A stretch of 64,000 nt of DNA, taken from contig NC_015588.1 of the NCBI RefSeq assembly GCF_000215105.1, positions 3,100,001-3,164,000 of the forward strand, read 5' to 3'. The notes under the pieces were generated by a model that saw only the letters and a program-made list of their open reading frames with translations, did no database searches and was not told where the DNA came from. The position numbers and the translations under genes were made by a program. Position 1 is the first letter of the stretch. Each line of letters starts with the position of its first letter. Positions 46,036 to 53,587 of this stretch are shown here, one piece after another. Source of the stretch: Isoptericola variabilis 225. Its GTDB lineage: Bacteria > Actinomycetota > Actinomycetes > Actinomycetales > Cellulomonadaceae.

Positions 46036-47450
46036 TGGTCAGCCGCAGCGACGCGCTGACGCGCTCGTACGAGATGGAGCCGCTCGACGGCGACCCGGCG
46101 GGCATCCGCCGTCACGCGAACCGGTACACCCGGGTCGCCGAGAAGGTCGCGCAGGCCGTCGCGGACCTGCGGTCGACGATCGCCGACGCCGAGAGCCACG
46201 AGTCGGACGCGATGGACGAGCTCGCGCGGCAGGCGGACGACGTCATCCCGAAGCTCTCCAAGATCCAGAACCGGTACGAGGTCGCGGGCTCGGAGCTCGC
46301 GACGTTCGCCGACGTGCTCGAGCAGGCGCAGGCGACCGTCGACGCCTCGCTGCGGACGCGCGAGTCGCTCGCGGCGGACCTGGCTCGGTACGACGCGCAG
46401 ATCACCGAGGCGCAGTCGAGCCTCGCGTGGGCGCCGACCGAGGAGATCGAGCAGCGGCGCGACGAGCTGGTGCGGCTCGAGAACACGGCGGCGCCGATGG
46501 CGCAGTCGCTCGCCGACGCGCGCACCGCCTACGACGGCGCGCTCGAGGACGTCCGCACGGCGGGTGACAAGGCCGAGGACGCGATCAACGAGGCCGTGGA
46601 CGCCGACGGGCTCACCGACTCCCGCTGGGACCGGTTCAAGAGCTGGGTCACAGAGAACGTGGGCTGGATCAAGGTCCTCAAGGACGCGCTGTCGATCATC
46701 GCGACCGTCCTGGGCGTGCTCTCGATCTTCTTCCCCGTCCTGCTGCCGTTCGCCGTGGCCTTCGCTGCCGCGACCCTGCTGCTGAGCACGACGCTCGCGG
46801 CGACGGGCAACGGCTCGTGGCTCGACGTCGGCCTCGACACGGTGGCCCTGCTGACGCTGGGCGTCGGTGCGGCGATCGGCTCCGGTGTCAAGCTCGCCCA
46901 GGGCGCACTGCGCGTCACCCGTTCGGCACGCCTCGCGTGGGCGGGCGCCAGCCGGCCCGGTGTCTTCGGCAGCCTGCTTCGCCCGGTCCGAGCCGGGCTG
47001 CGGTACGGCGACGACGCCGTCCGGGTCGCTGACGACCTCGCCCAAGCCATGCCTACCGGTGTCCGGCTGCTCGGCCGCCCCACCTACGGCAGCCTCGACG
47101 ACGCGTGGCGGGTGTTCCGCGGCGGCGGTGTCGACGGCGCCGTCTTCAGGTCGATCGCGGAGAACGCCACGCTCGGCGCGGGCGGGCTCGTGGACGACGT
47201 CCTCCTGGGCGCGGGACGGAGCATGGCGAACGCGTCTTTCGCCAACAACCTCGTCGGTCTCGCAGGGACGGCCGTGAGCTGGCACGACGATCTCATCAAC
47301 GGGAACATCCTGAACGTCTCACCAGGTCTGCGCGACCTTCCCGACGCGTTCGGCGGGGATCTCCTCGGGCGTTACGGCGACTGGTGGTCCGAGGTCGACG
47401 GGGCGACGTTCGACGTCGTCGGCGAGTGGGACCCGGCAGGCAAGTCGTGA
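46035..47450 (+). CDS. Putative type VII-secreted protein (LXG/T7SS_signal-like) with hydrophobic middle
   Basis: 471-aa protein not assignable to a named toxin. Residues about 20-200 are long alpha-helical, coiled-coil-like segments (PAGIRRHANRYTRVAEKVAQAV, then LEQAQATVDASLRTRESLAADLARYDAQITEAQSSL) as in T7SS-exported proteins. Two hydrophobic segments follow (about 220-256 and 266-286). The C-terminal 180 residues end in RYGDWWSEVDGATFDVVGEWDPAGKS. No nuclease, ADP-ribosyl or peptidase motif was found. The order after an ESX-like gene, and the helical N terminus, are what I would expect of a polymorphic-toxin-like or scaffold cargo. ATG 46035 is preferred to GTG 46032. Confidence 0.65.
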   Translation: MVSRSDALTRSYEMEPLDGDPAGIRRHANRYTRVAEKVAQAVADLRSTIADAESHESDAMDELARQADDVIPKLSKIQNRYEVAGSELATFADVLEQAQATVDASLRTRESLAADLARYDAQITEAQSSLAWAPTEEIEQRRDELVRLENTAAPMAQSLADARTAYDGALEDVRTAGDKAEDAINEAVDADGLTDSRWDRFKSWVTENVGWIKVLKDALSIIATVLGVLSIFFPVLLPFAVAFAAATLLLSTTLAATGNGSWLDVGLDTVALLTLGVGAAIGSGVKLAQGALRVTRSARLAWAGASRPGVFGSLLRPVRAGLRYGDDAVRVADDLAQAMPTGVRLLGRPTYGSLDDAWRVFRGGGVDGAVFRSIAENATLGAGGLVDDVLLGAGRSMANASFANNLVGLAGTAVSWHDDLINGNILNVSPGLRDLPDAFGGDLLGRYGDWWSEVDGATFDVVGEWDPAGKS

Positions 47451-48022
47451 CGCGGGAACAGATCTCTCGTCGGTGGGACCTGGTCGGCAGACTCGTGTTC
47501 GTCGCCGCGATGTGCTTCTGCGTCGAGATGCTCGTCTACGTCGTGCAGATGTTCGTCGCCCTGGCGATGCAGGAGAACTTCGGGTCGACCGGCGTCGTCG
47601 CGACCGTCTGGCGCTGGCTCGCCTGGGGCCCCGCCCTGGTCTACGCCTCCGCGGTCCTCATCAGCCTTCCCTTGCCGCGGTGGCGCGGGCGCGAGACCCG
47701 CTGGTCGGCGGGCGGACGCAGGCGCGTGCCTCCGATGGGCCGAGGCATGGTCCTGTTCTTCGGTCCCCTCCTGTTCCTCAGCACCGCCGCGCACTCCATC
47801 TCGTTCCTGTCGACCAGCGACGTCGAGGAGCATGCGACGTCCGGATCCGTGGTCTACCTCATGGTGGGCGCGATCGGCCTGCTGCTGCTGCGGATCGTCC
47901 TGGGTGCGCTGCGCCTCGTCCCTCGCTCCTGGCGGGTGCTGCCCGACGCCGAGCCTCCCGCGACGCCCGACGTCGTCGTCCCGGAGCAGCGCTTCGCACC
48001 GGACCGGGAGCCGCGCGCATGA
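47447..48022 (+). CDS. Membrane protein of the ESX-like island
   Basis: 191-aa protein with four hydrophobic segments (about residues 14-38, 52-75, 104-123 and 135-155) and a cytoplasmic Pro-rich tail. No family is recognised. Start GTG 47447 overlaps the previous stop as GTGA, which ties it to the cargo gene. It could be an immunity or accessory membrane component; this is only a guess from its position. Confidence 0.7.
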   Translation: MTREQISRRWDLVGRLVFVAAMCFCVEMLVYVVQMFVALAMQENFGSTGVVATVWRWLAWGPALVYASAVLISLPLPRWRGRETRWSAGGRRRVPPMGRGMVLFFGPLLFLSTAAHSISFLSTSDVEEHATSGSVVYLMVGAIGLLLLRIVLGALRLVPRSWRVLPDAEPPATPDVVVPEQRFAPDREPRA

Positions 48023-48654
48023 CCGCGACCGCAGATCGTGCCGGGACGCCCTCCAGGTACGCGCTGATCCTGCCTCCAGGCTTCGTCCTCATCCCCGCGC
48101 AGGGCGACGTCGAGGCCGACGTGCGCGCCGTCGTCAAGCGGCACTACGGCGCCCACCTGAACGACCGAACGCGCGGACGGGTACGCCGCCTCGAGCAGTC
48201 GCTCGTGGCCACCGTCTCCTCCGCGAAGGAGCGTGGGGTGGTCGACGTGGTCCTCCCCCTCGGCGTCCCGTGGCGTGTGCCCGTGTCGCTCGCCGCCGCG
48301 TTCGCGCCCGCACGGCACGGCGGCGAGCCCGTGGCCGGTCCCGGCTCGACGACGGTGCGTACGCGCGCAGGCGACGCGCGGCGGGAGGTGGTGGAGCACG
48401 ACCGGGACGATCGCGTCGAGCTCGACGTCGACCTGCCCGAGCCGGCGCCCGGCGGGCCGCTGCGAACGGTCCACCACGTGTGGGAGTCCCCGGCCCGCGG
48501 CGTCGACCGGCTCGTCGGGACGTTCACGATCTCCGGGTCAGCCGACCCCGAGCTCGCGCCGATGGTCGATGCGCTCACGGAGCTCGGCGACACGATCATG
48601 GCGTCGCTGCGATGGCGCGGCATCGACACCGACACCACGGAGGAGTCCGCGTGA
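48019..48654 (+). CDS. Unknown protein of the ESX-like island (211 aa)
   Basis: 211-aa soluble protein, no signal peptide. It begins RYALILPPGFVLIPAQGDVEADVRAVVKRHYG and ends with a helix, MVDALTELGDTIMASLRWRG. The long alpha/beta layout and final helix resemble the Mog1/LpqN-like proteins often found near ESX loci, but I cannot assert homology. The next gene product ends in a similar way (VLDAFAASISL), so the two may be distant paralogues. ATG 48019 overlaps the previous stop as ATGA. Confidence 0.68.
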   Translation: MTATADRAGTPSRYALILPPGFVLIPAQGDVEADVRAVVKRHYGAHLNDRTRGRVRRLEQSLVATVSSAKERGVVDVVLPLGVPWRVPVSLAAAFAPARHGGEPVAGPGSTTVRTRAGDARREVVEHDRDDRVELDVDLPEPAPGGPLRTVHHVWESPARGVDRLVGTFTISGSADPELAPMVDALTELGDTIMASLRWRGIDTDTTEESA

Positions 48655-49214
48655 CCGTCAAGGTCGACATCGACACCGACCGCTGGGTCTACGTGCCCGA
48701 GGCGTTCCCCTGGAACGGGTACGAGTCCCCCGAGCACTGGTCGCGGACGGTCGCGCGGCTCGCCGCGGAGGCGTTCGAGTACGACGCCGAGGAGCGCGGC
48801 GTGCTCGAGCGGTACCTGATGCAGCTGCTCGCGTACCCGCGCCTGACCGAGGGCGTGCACCGGTTCGCGCTCCTCGGCACGCCTGACAAGACCTTGGAGC
48901 TCGTCCAGGTCGTCGAGGCGCCGACGCGCGACGACGTCCCCGCCGACAGCCTCCTCGGCCTGCCCGAGCCCGACGCGACGCGCGAGCCGGAGATCACGGA
49001 GATCTCCGGCGGCCTCGGTGCCGGCCGCCGCGCGATCCGCCACACGCGCGCCGAGGGTCTCGGCGGCGACATCGTGGCCTCCGTGAACTGGGCATGGCGC
49101 ACCGACGGCAGCGACGTCGTCGTCATGTACGGCACGCAGAACCTCGTCCAGCTCGACCGGCTCCTGCCCGTCCTCGACGCGTTCGCCGCGTCGATCAGCC
49201 TCGCCGAGCACTGA
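48651..49214 (+). CDS. Unknown protein of the ESX-like island (187 aa)
   Basis: 187-aa soluble acidic protein. N terminus KVDIDTDRWVYVPEAFPWNGYESPEHWSRTVARLAAEAFEYDAEE; C terminus ASVNWAWRTDGSDVVVMYGTQNLVQLDRLLPVLDAFAASI. There is no signal peptide or membrane helix. GTG 48651 overlaps the previous stop as GTGA. It is the last of five coupled genes; the next gene is convergent. It is a possible chaperone or immunity protein for the secreted cargo (inference from position only). Confidence 0.68.
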   Translation: MTVKVDIDTDRWVYVPEAFPWNGYESPEHWSRTVARLAAEAFEYDAEERGVLERYLMQLLAYPRLTEGVHRFALLGTPDKTLELVQVVEAPTRDDVPADSLLGLPEPDATREPEITEISGGLGAGRRAIRHTRAEGLGGDIVASVNWAWRTDGSDVVVMYGTQNLVQLDRLLPVLDAFAASISLAEH

Positions 49215-49241
49215 CGAGGCCGACCGACGCGGCGGCGGGGG

Positions 49242-50267
49242 TCAGCCCTGCTCGGGCAGGGTGTCCCAGAACGAGGTGTCGGCGGTCTCGATCGAGCCGT
49301 CGGCGACCGCCTGCGCCGTCGACATCAACGTCACGACGGTCTGACGGATGAGGTACCCGTTGCTCTTCTGGCCGAGGATCGCGCCGGCCCACTCGTGGTC
49401 GGACATGCCGCGCATCTCGAAGAGGAGCGTGGAGATGCCGTACTCGGCCGCGACGCCGTTGCGCGCGATGGTGTTGGCCGTGCCGCCGACGTACTTGCCG
49501 AGGTGGCCCCAGCCCGTCGAGTCGACGTTCTCGTAGACGACCGCCCCGAGCCGCTTGGAGCCCTCGAGGACCGCGGGATCGACGTCGGGCGTCGTCGGGT
49601 ACAGGATCGAGCCCGACACGAGCTTGCCGTCGACGCGCGACTGCGTGCCCTGGTGGTGCAGGTCGATCATGTAGTCGATGTCGTAGGCACCGAGGACGTT
49701 CTCGTGCAGCGCCTGCGTCTCGGGCTCGAGCTTGGCGACGTGGTCGCGGTTGAGGTCGACCTCGTTGGCGTTGTAGCGCGTGAGGTGCCGCTCGCCCTTG
49801 GCCAGGTAGTGGTCGATCGAGAAGTTCACGTCGCCCATCGCGCCGTCGGCGTTGAACATCGGCACGAACAGGATGTTGACGTCGTCGAGCATCCGGGCGT
49901 GCTGCCCCGACCCCAGCGTCTTGATGACGTGCAGCATCGCCTCGGTCGTGAGCTGCTCGTTGCCGTGCTGCTGCGCGAGGTAGAGGATCGTCGGGTTCTC
50001 GGGGTCGCTGACGTACTTCACGAGGTGGATGTCTCGGCCCTTGACGGTCTGGCCGATGACCTCGAGCTCCATCGCGTCCTGCTTGGCGTCCTGCGCGTGC
50101 AGGAAGTCCACGACCTCGTCGTACGTGGACAGGATCGACGTGGTGATGACCTCGTTGCCCTGGTAGTCGGGCCCCTCCCCCACGGCGCCCGCGGTCGCGG
50201 TGCCGCCGACGACGAGCGCCCCGGTGAGGGTGAGAGCGGCGGAGGTGGTCCTGGCGGTTCTGCGCAC
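49242..50267 (-). CDS. Secreted M14-family zinc carboxypeptidase
   Basis: 341-aa exported metallopeptidase. Signal peptide VRRTARTTSAALTLTGALVVGGTATAGA. Zinc ligands are in LAQQHGNEQLTTEA (HxxE) and IDLHHQG; the arginine/Asn substrate site is in RYNANEVDLNRDH; the catalytic Glu region is STLLFEMRG. M14 enzymes trim C-terminal residues of peptides or cell-wall peptide stems; the subtype is not clear. Start GTG 50267 gives the proper signal peptide; an upstream ATG would add 20 residues before it. It is divergent from csoR, and its start lies only 7 nt from the csoR -35 hexamer, so copper regulation could touch it (inference). Confidence 0.87.
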   Translation of the reverse strand: MRRTARTTSAALTLTGALVVGGTATAGAVGEGPDYQGNEVITTSILSTYDEVVDFLHAQDAKQDAMELEVIGQTVKGRDIHLVKYVSDPENPTILYLAQQHGNEQLTTEAMLHVIKTLGSGQHARMLDDVNILFVPMFNADGAMGDVNFSIDHYLAKGERHLTRYNANEVDLNRDHVAKLEPETQALHENVLGAYDIDYMIDLHHQGTQSRVDGKLVSGSILYPTTPDVDPAVLEGSKRLGAVVYENVDSTGWGHLGKYVGGTANTIARNGVAAEYGISTLLFEMRGMSDHEWAGAILGQKSNGYLIRQTVVTLMSTAQAVADGSIETADTSFWDTLPEQG

Positions 50268-50273
50268 GGTGAC

Positions 50274-50301
50274 TTGACGTGGTACCCCCAGGGGGTATGG
50301 T
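50274..50301 (+). promoter_or_regulatory. csoR promoter
   Basis: TTGACG (50274-50279), 16-nt spacer, TATGGT (50296-50301), which ends 7 nt before ATG 50309. The mRNA should be leaderless. The spacer is filled by the CsoR operator. Confidence 0.65.
50283..50297. promoter_or_regulatory. CsoR operator
   Basis: Perfect palindrome TACCCCCAGGGGGTA, the GC-tract inverted repeat known for CsoR-type copper repressors. It lies between -35 and -10 and touches the -10, so apo-CsoR would block polymerase and Cu(I) would release it. Confidence 0.85.
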
Positions 50302-50308
50302 GGACGGT

Positions 50309-50647
50309 ATGAGCGAGACCACCGCACCCACCGCCGTCGGGCACGAGCACGCGCCGCACGACGGGCCGCACGGCTACGCCTCCGACAAGGAGGGGTACCT
50401 CAAGCGCATGCGCCGCATCGAGGGCCAGGTGCGGGGCATCGCGCGCATGATCGACGAGGACGTGTACTGCATCGACATCCTCACGCAGGTCTCCGCCGTC
50501 ACGAAGGCGCTGCAGGCCGTGAGCGTCGCGCTCGTCGAGGACCACCTCGGGCACTGCGTCGTCGACGCCGCCCGCACGTCGCCCGAGGAGGGCGCCGCGA
50601 AGGTCCGTGAGGCCGCCGACGCCATCGCGCGCCTCGTCCGCAGCTGA
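50309..50647 (+). CDS. csoR: Copper-sensing transcriptional repressor CsoR
   Basis: 112-aa four-helix CsoR/RcnR-family repressor. The Cu(I) ligands are C54, H79 and C83 (VYCIDILTQ, then EDHLGHC), with the exact 25- and 4-residue spacing of the family. The N-terminal YLKRMRRIEGQVRGIARMI is the DNA-binding helix. A His-rich N-terminal extension (GHEHAPHDGPHG) may add metal affinity. Start ATG 50309 is set by the TATGGT hexamer 7 nt upstream. It is the first gene of csoR-copZ-copA and is autoregulated through the operator at 50283-50297. Confidence 0.96.
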   Translation: MSETTAPTAVGHEHAPHDGPHGYASDKEGYLKRMRRIEGQVRGIARMIDEDVYCIDILTQVSAVTKALQAVSVALVEDHLGHCVVDAARTSPEEGAAKVREAADAIARLVRS

Positions 50648-50681
50648 ACCGCCGCCGAATCCGACCCTGGGGGAATCCACC

Positions 50682-50990
50682 ATGGCCACCGTCACCGCTC
50701 TGTCCGTCTCCGGCATGCACTGCAACCACTGCGCGTCGTCCGTCACGCGCGAGCTCAAGGCCGTCGACGGCGTCGAGGAGGTCATCGTCGAGCTGCACGC
50801 CAACGAGACCTCGTCGGTCCGCGTGATCTCCGACGACCCGCTGCCCGAGGACGCCCTGCGCGCGGCGATCGACGAGGCCGGCTACGACGTCACCGGCGTC
50901 GAGGTCCTCGAGGACGCCGTCGCCGCCGAGTACGCGCAGCAGGCGCCCGCCCGCCAGGCGCCGCACACGCTGCCGATCGTCCGGTCCTGA
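50682..50990 (+). CDS. copZ: Copper chaperone CopZ (HMA domain)
   Basis: 102-aa protein. The first 70 residues are a heavy-metal-associated domain with GMHCNHCASSV (Cu(I)-binding C-x-x-C). The C-terminal 30 residues are Ala/Gln/Pro-rich. It delivers copper to the CopA ATPase encoded just downstream. Start ATG 50682, preceded by CTGGGGGAATCCACC. The gap to csoR is 34 nt. Confidence 0.94.
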   Translation: MATVTALSVSGMHCNHCASSVTRELKAVDGVEEVIVELHANETSSVRVISDDPLPEDALRAAIDEAGYDVTGVEVLEDAVAAEYAQQAPARQAPHTLPIVRS

Positions 50991-51020
50991 CCCAGCCCTG
51001 ACCCGGGAGCCGCACCGCTG

Positions 51021-53483
51021 ATGACGACGCACACCGACCACTCCCCCGGCACCGGGGCCCCGGCCACGCCCGACGCCCCGCTGCGCGAGGTCGACCTCGC
51101 CGTGTCCGGGATGACGTGCGCGTCGTGCGTCGCCCGGGTCGAGCGCAAGCTCACCAAGCTCCCGGGCGTCGAGGCGACGGTCAACCTCCCGCTCGAGAGC
51201 GCGCACGTCGTGCTGAGCCGGGACGTGCCCGACGACGAGCTCGTCCGCGCCGTCGAGGCTGCGGGCTACGAGGCGCGCGTCACGGGCTCGCGCTCCCTCA
51301 CCACCGACGTGTCAGAAGAGGAGTGGGCTGGAGCCCACCAGGTTTCTGACACGGTGGAGTACCGCGGCGCGGACCTGCTGCGGCGGCTGCGGGTGTCGGC
51401 CGTGCTCACGGTGCCGGTGCTCGCCCTGTCGATGATCCCGGCTCTCCAGTTCACGGGCTGGCAGTGGGTCGTCGCGGCCCTCGCGCTGCCCGTGGTCACC
51501 TGGGGCGCGTGGCCGTTCCACGTCGCGGCCGTCCGCGCGGCCCGGCACGGCGCGTCGACCATGGACACGCTCGTGTCGGTCGGCGTCGTCGCGGCGAGCG
51601 TGTGGTCGCTGTGGGCGCTGCTGCTCGGCGGTGCCGGGGAGCTCGGCATGCGCATGGAGGCGACGCTGCTGCCGAGCCGCGACCACATGGGCCCGCCAGA
51701 GCTCTACTTCGAGGTCGCGGCCGTCGTCACGACGTTTCTCCTCACCGGCCGCTACGCCGAGCACCGCTCGAAGCGGCGCGCGGGCGACGCGCTGCGCTCG
51801 CTGCTCGAGCTCGGCGCCAAGGAGGCCGAGCGGGTCGCCGTCGGTCCCGACGGCACGCCGCTGACCGGGCCCGACGGCGGACGGGTCACCTCCCGGGTGC
51901 CGGTCGCCGAGCTGCGCCGCGGCGACGTGTTCACCGTCCGCCCGGGCGAGAAGGTCGCGACCGACGGCGTCGTGCTCTCCGGGACCTCCGCCGTCGACAC
52001 GTCGCTCCTCACCGGCGAGCCGGTGCCGGTCGACGTCGGGCCCGGCGACGCCGTCACGGGTGCGACCGTCAACACGTCCGGGCACCTGCTCGTGCGCGCG
52101 ACGCGCGTGGGCTCCGAGACGACGCTCGCCCAGATCGGGCGGCTCGTCGCCCAGGCGCAGACCGGCAAGGCGCCCGTGCAGCGGCTGGCCGACCGGATCT
52201 CGGCGGTGTTCGTGCCGGTCGCCTTCGGCATCGCCGCGCTGACCCTGGTCGGCTGGCTCCTCGCCGGCGCGAGCACGCAGTTCGCGTTCACCGCGGCCGT
52301 CGCGGTGCTCATCATCGCCTGCCCGTGCGCGCTGGGCCTCGCGACGCCGACGGCCCTGCTCGTCGGCACCGGCCGGGGTGCCCAGCTCGGCGTGCTCATC
52401 AAGGGCCCGGAGATCCTCGAGTCGACGCGCCGCATCGACACGGTCGTGCTCGACAAGACCGGCACGGTGACCGAGGGCCGCATGCGGCTCGAGCGCGTGA
52501 CACCCGCCGAGGGCGTCGACGCCGACGAGGCGCTCCGGTACGCCGGCGCCGTGGAAGCCTTGAGCGAGCACCCGATCGCGCAGGCGGTCGCCGCCGCGGC
52601 CGCCGCGTCCCGCGAGTTGTCAGGCTCACGCGTGGGTATGCCCGGGCCTGGGCCTGACAGCTCGGACGACAAGGGGGCGCTCGAGGTCTCGGAGTTCGTC
52701 GCGACGGCGGGCGGCGGCGTGGAGGGCCTCGTGCGTGCCGCGCACTCGGGCCTGGGCACGGGCACGACGGCGGCTCTCGCGCTCAACGCGCGACGCGTCG
52801 TCGTCGGGCGGCTCACGTGGCTCGACGAGCGCGGCGTGCGCGTCCCCGACGAGGTGCGTGCCGCCGTCGGGCAGGCCGAGGACACGGGCGCGACGACGGT
52901 CGTGGCCGCGTGGGACGGCACGGCACGCGCGGTGCTCGAGCTCCGCGACCCGGTCAAGCCCACGTCCGCCCGGGCGGTCGCGGAGCTCCAGGCGCTTGGC
53001 CTGCGGCCCGTGCTGCTCACGGGCGACTCCGAGGGCGCGGCGCGCGAGGCGGCCCGCCAGGTCGGCATCGCGGAGTCCGACGTCGTCGCGCGCGTCCTGC
53101 CGCAGGACAAGGCGGCCGCCGTGCGGCGGCTCCAGGCCGAGGGTCGCGTCGTCGCGATGGTCGGCGACGGCGTCAACGACGCGGCGGCGCTCGCGACGGC
53201 GGACCTCGGGCTGGCCCTGGGCACCGGCACCGACGTCGCGATCGAGGCGAGCGACATCACGCTCGTGCGCGGCGACCTGCGCGCCGCGCCGACGGCGGTG
53301 CGCCTGTCGCGCGCGACGCTGCGGATCATCAAGCAGAACCTGTTCTGGGCGTTCGCGTACAACACCGCGGCGATCCCGCTCGCGGCGGCCGGGCTGCTCA
53401 ACCCGATGATCGCGGGCGCGGCCATGGCGGCGTCGTCGGTGCTCGTGGTGAGCAACTCGCTGCGGCTCCGCCGGGCCGGCTGA
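51021..53483 (+). CDS. copA: Copper-exporting P1B-type ATPase, with two in-frame palindromic insertions
   Basis: 820-aa P1B-1 ATPase that pumps Cu(I) out of the cytoplasm. N-terminal HMA domain with GMTCASC (about residues 30-36); eight membrane helices; TGE loop (LTGEPVP); metal site CPCALG (about 434); phosphorylation site DKTGTVTE (D477); SEHPIA nucleotide motif; [10 protein letters not shown] hinge (about 715). Two 42-bp palindromes are translated within it. B2 (residues about 97-111, [15 protein letters not shown]) sits between HMA domain and first helix. A2 (residues about 533-547, [17 protein letters not shown]) lies in the nucleotide-binding domain after SEHPIAQAV. Both lie in surface linker or loop positions where insertion is tolerated (inference). 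Start ATG 51021. Confidence 0.96.
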   Translation: MTTHTDHSPGTGAPATPDAPLREVDLAVSGMTCASCVARVERKLTKLPGVEATVNLPLESAHVVLSRDVPDDELVRAVEAAGYEARVTGSRSLTTDVSEEEWAGAHQVSDTVEYRGADLLRRLRVSAVLTVPVLALSMIPALQFTGWQWVVAALALPVVTWGAWPFHVAAVRAARHGASTMDTLVSVGVVAASVWSLWALLLGGAGELGMRMEATLLPSRDHMGPPELYFEVAAVVTTFLLTGRYAEHRSKRRAGDALRSLLELGAKEAERVAVGPDGTPLTGPDGGRVTSRVPVAELRRGDVFTVRPGEKVATDGVVLSGTSAVDTSLLTGEPVPVDVGPGDAVTGATVNTSGHLLVRATRVGSETTLAQIGRLVAQAQTGKAPVQRLADRISAVFVPVAFGIAALTLVGWLLAGASTQFAFTAAVAVLIIACPCALGLATPTALLVGTGRGAQLGVLIKGPEILESTRRIDTVVLDKTGTVTEGRMRLERVTPAEGVDADEALRYAGAVEALSEHPIAQAVAAAAAASRELSGSRVGMPGPGPDSSDDKGALEVSEFVATAGGGVEGLVRAAHSGLGTGTTAALALNARRVVVGRLTWLDERGVRVPDEVRAAVGQAEDTGATTVVAAWDGTARAVLELRDPVKPTSARAVAELQALGLRPVLLTGDSEGAAREAARQVGIAESDVVARVLPQDKAAAVRRLQAEGRVVAMVGDGVNDAAALATADLGLALGTGTDVAIEASDITLVRGDLRAAPTAVRLSRATLRIIKQNLFWAFAYNTAAIPLAAAGLLNPMIAGAAMAASSVLVVSNSLRLRRAG
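51310..51351 (+). repeat. 42-bp palindrome, family B copy 2 (in copA)
   Basis: TGTCAGAAG...GGTTTCTGACA with centre GTGGGCTGGAGCCCAC. Same length and same reading frame as copy 1 in hemD. The left arm has diverged more than the right. Confidence 0.9.
52618..52659 (+). repeat. 42-bp palindrome, family A copy 2 (in copA)
   Basis: TGTCAGG...CCTGACA with centre GGTATGCCC. Flanked by CGAGT and GCTCG exactly as copy 1 in hemD, and read in the same frame. Confidence 0.9.
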
Positions 53484-53493
53484 CGCCACCCCT

Positions 53494-53568
53494 TCGCGAG
53501 GTCGTACCTCCGGTCGCGAGGTCGTACTCCCGGGGTACGACCTCGCGACCGGAGGTACGACCTCGCGA
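53494..53568. repeat. Perfect 34-bp inverted repeat made of 20-bp units (convergent gene space)
   Basis: Arms 53494-53527 and 53535-53568 are perfectly complementary around TCCCGGG. Each arm holds CGCGAGGTCGTAC repeated with 20-bp spacing. It lies between copA and a convergent ABC permease gene and could terminate both transcripts. Its ACCTCG core and 20-bp period resemble the arrays at 17229-17350 and 57162-57252. Confidence 0.9.
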
Positions 53569-53587
53569 GGCGGCGAGACCCGGCGGG

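Noticed and set aside
46035..47450. 471-aa protein considered a known polymorphic toxin
   Set aside because: I looked for HNH, Ntox, ADP-ribosyltransferase and peptidase motifs in the C-terminal 180 residues and found none, so only a general type VII cargo call is made.
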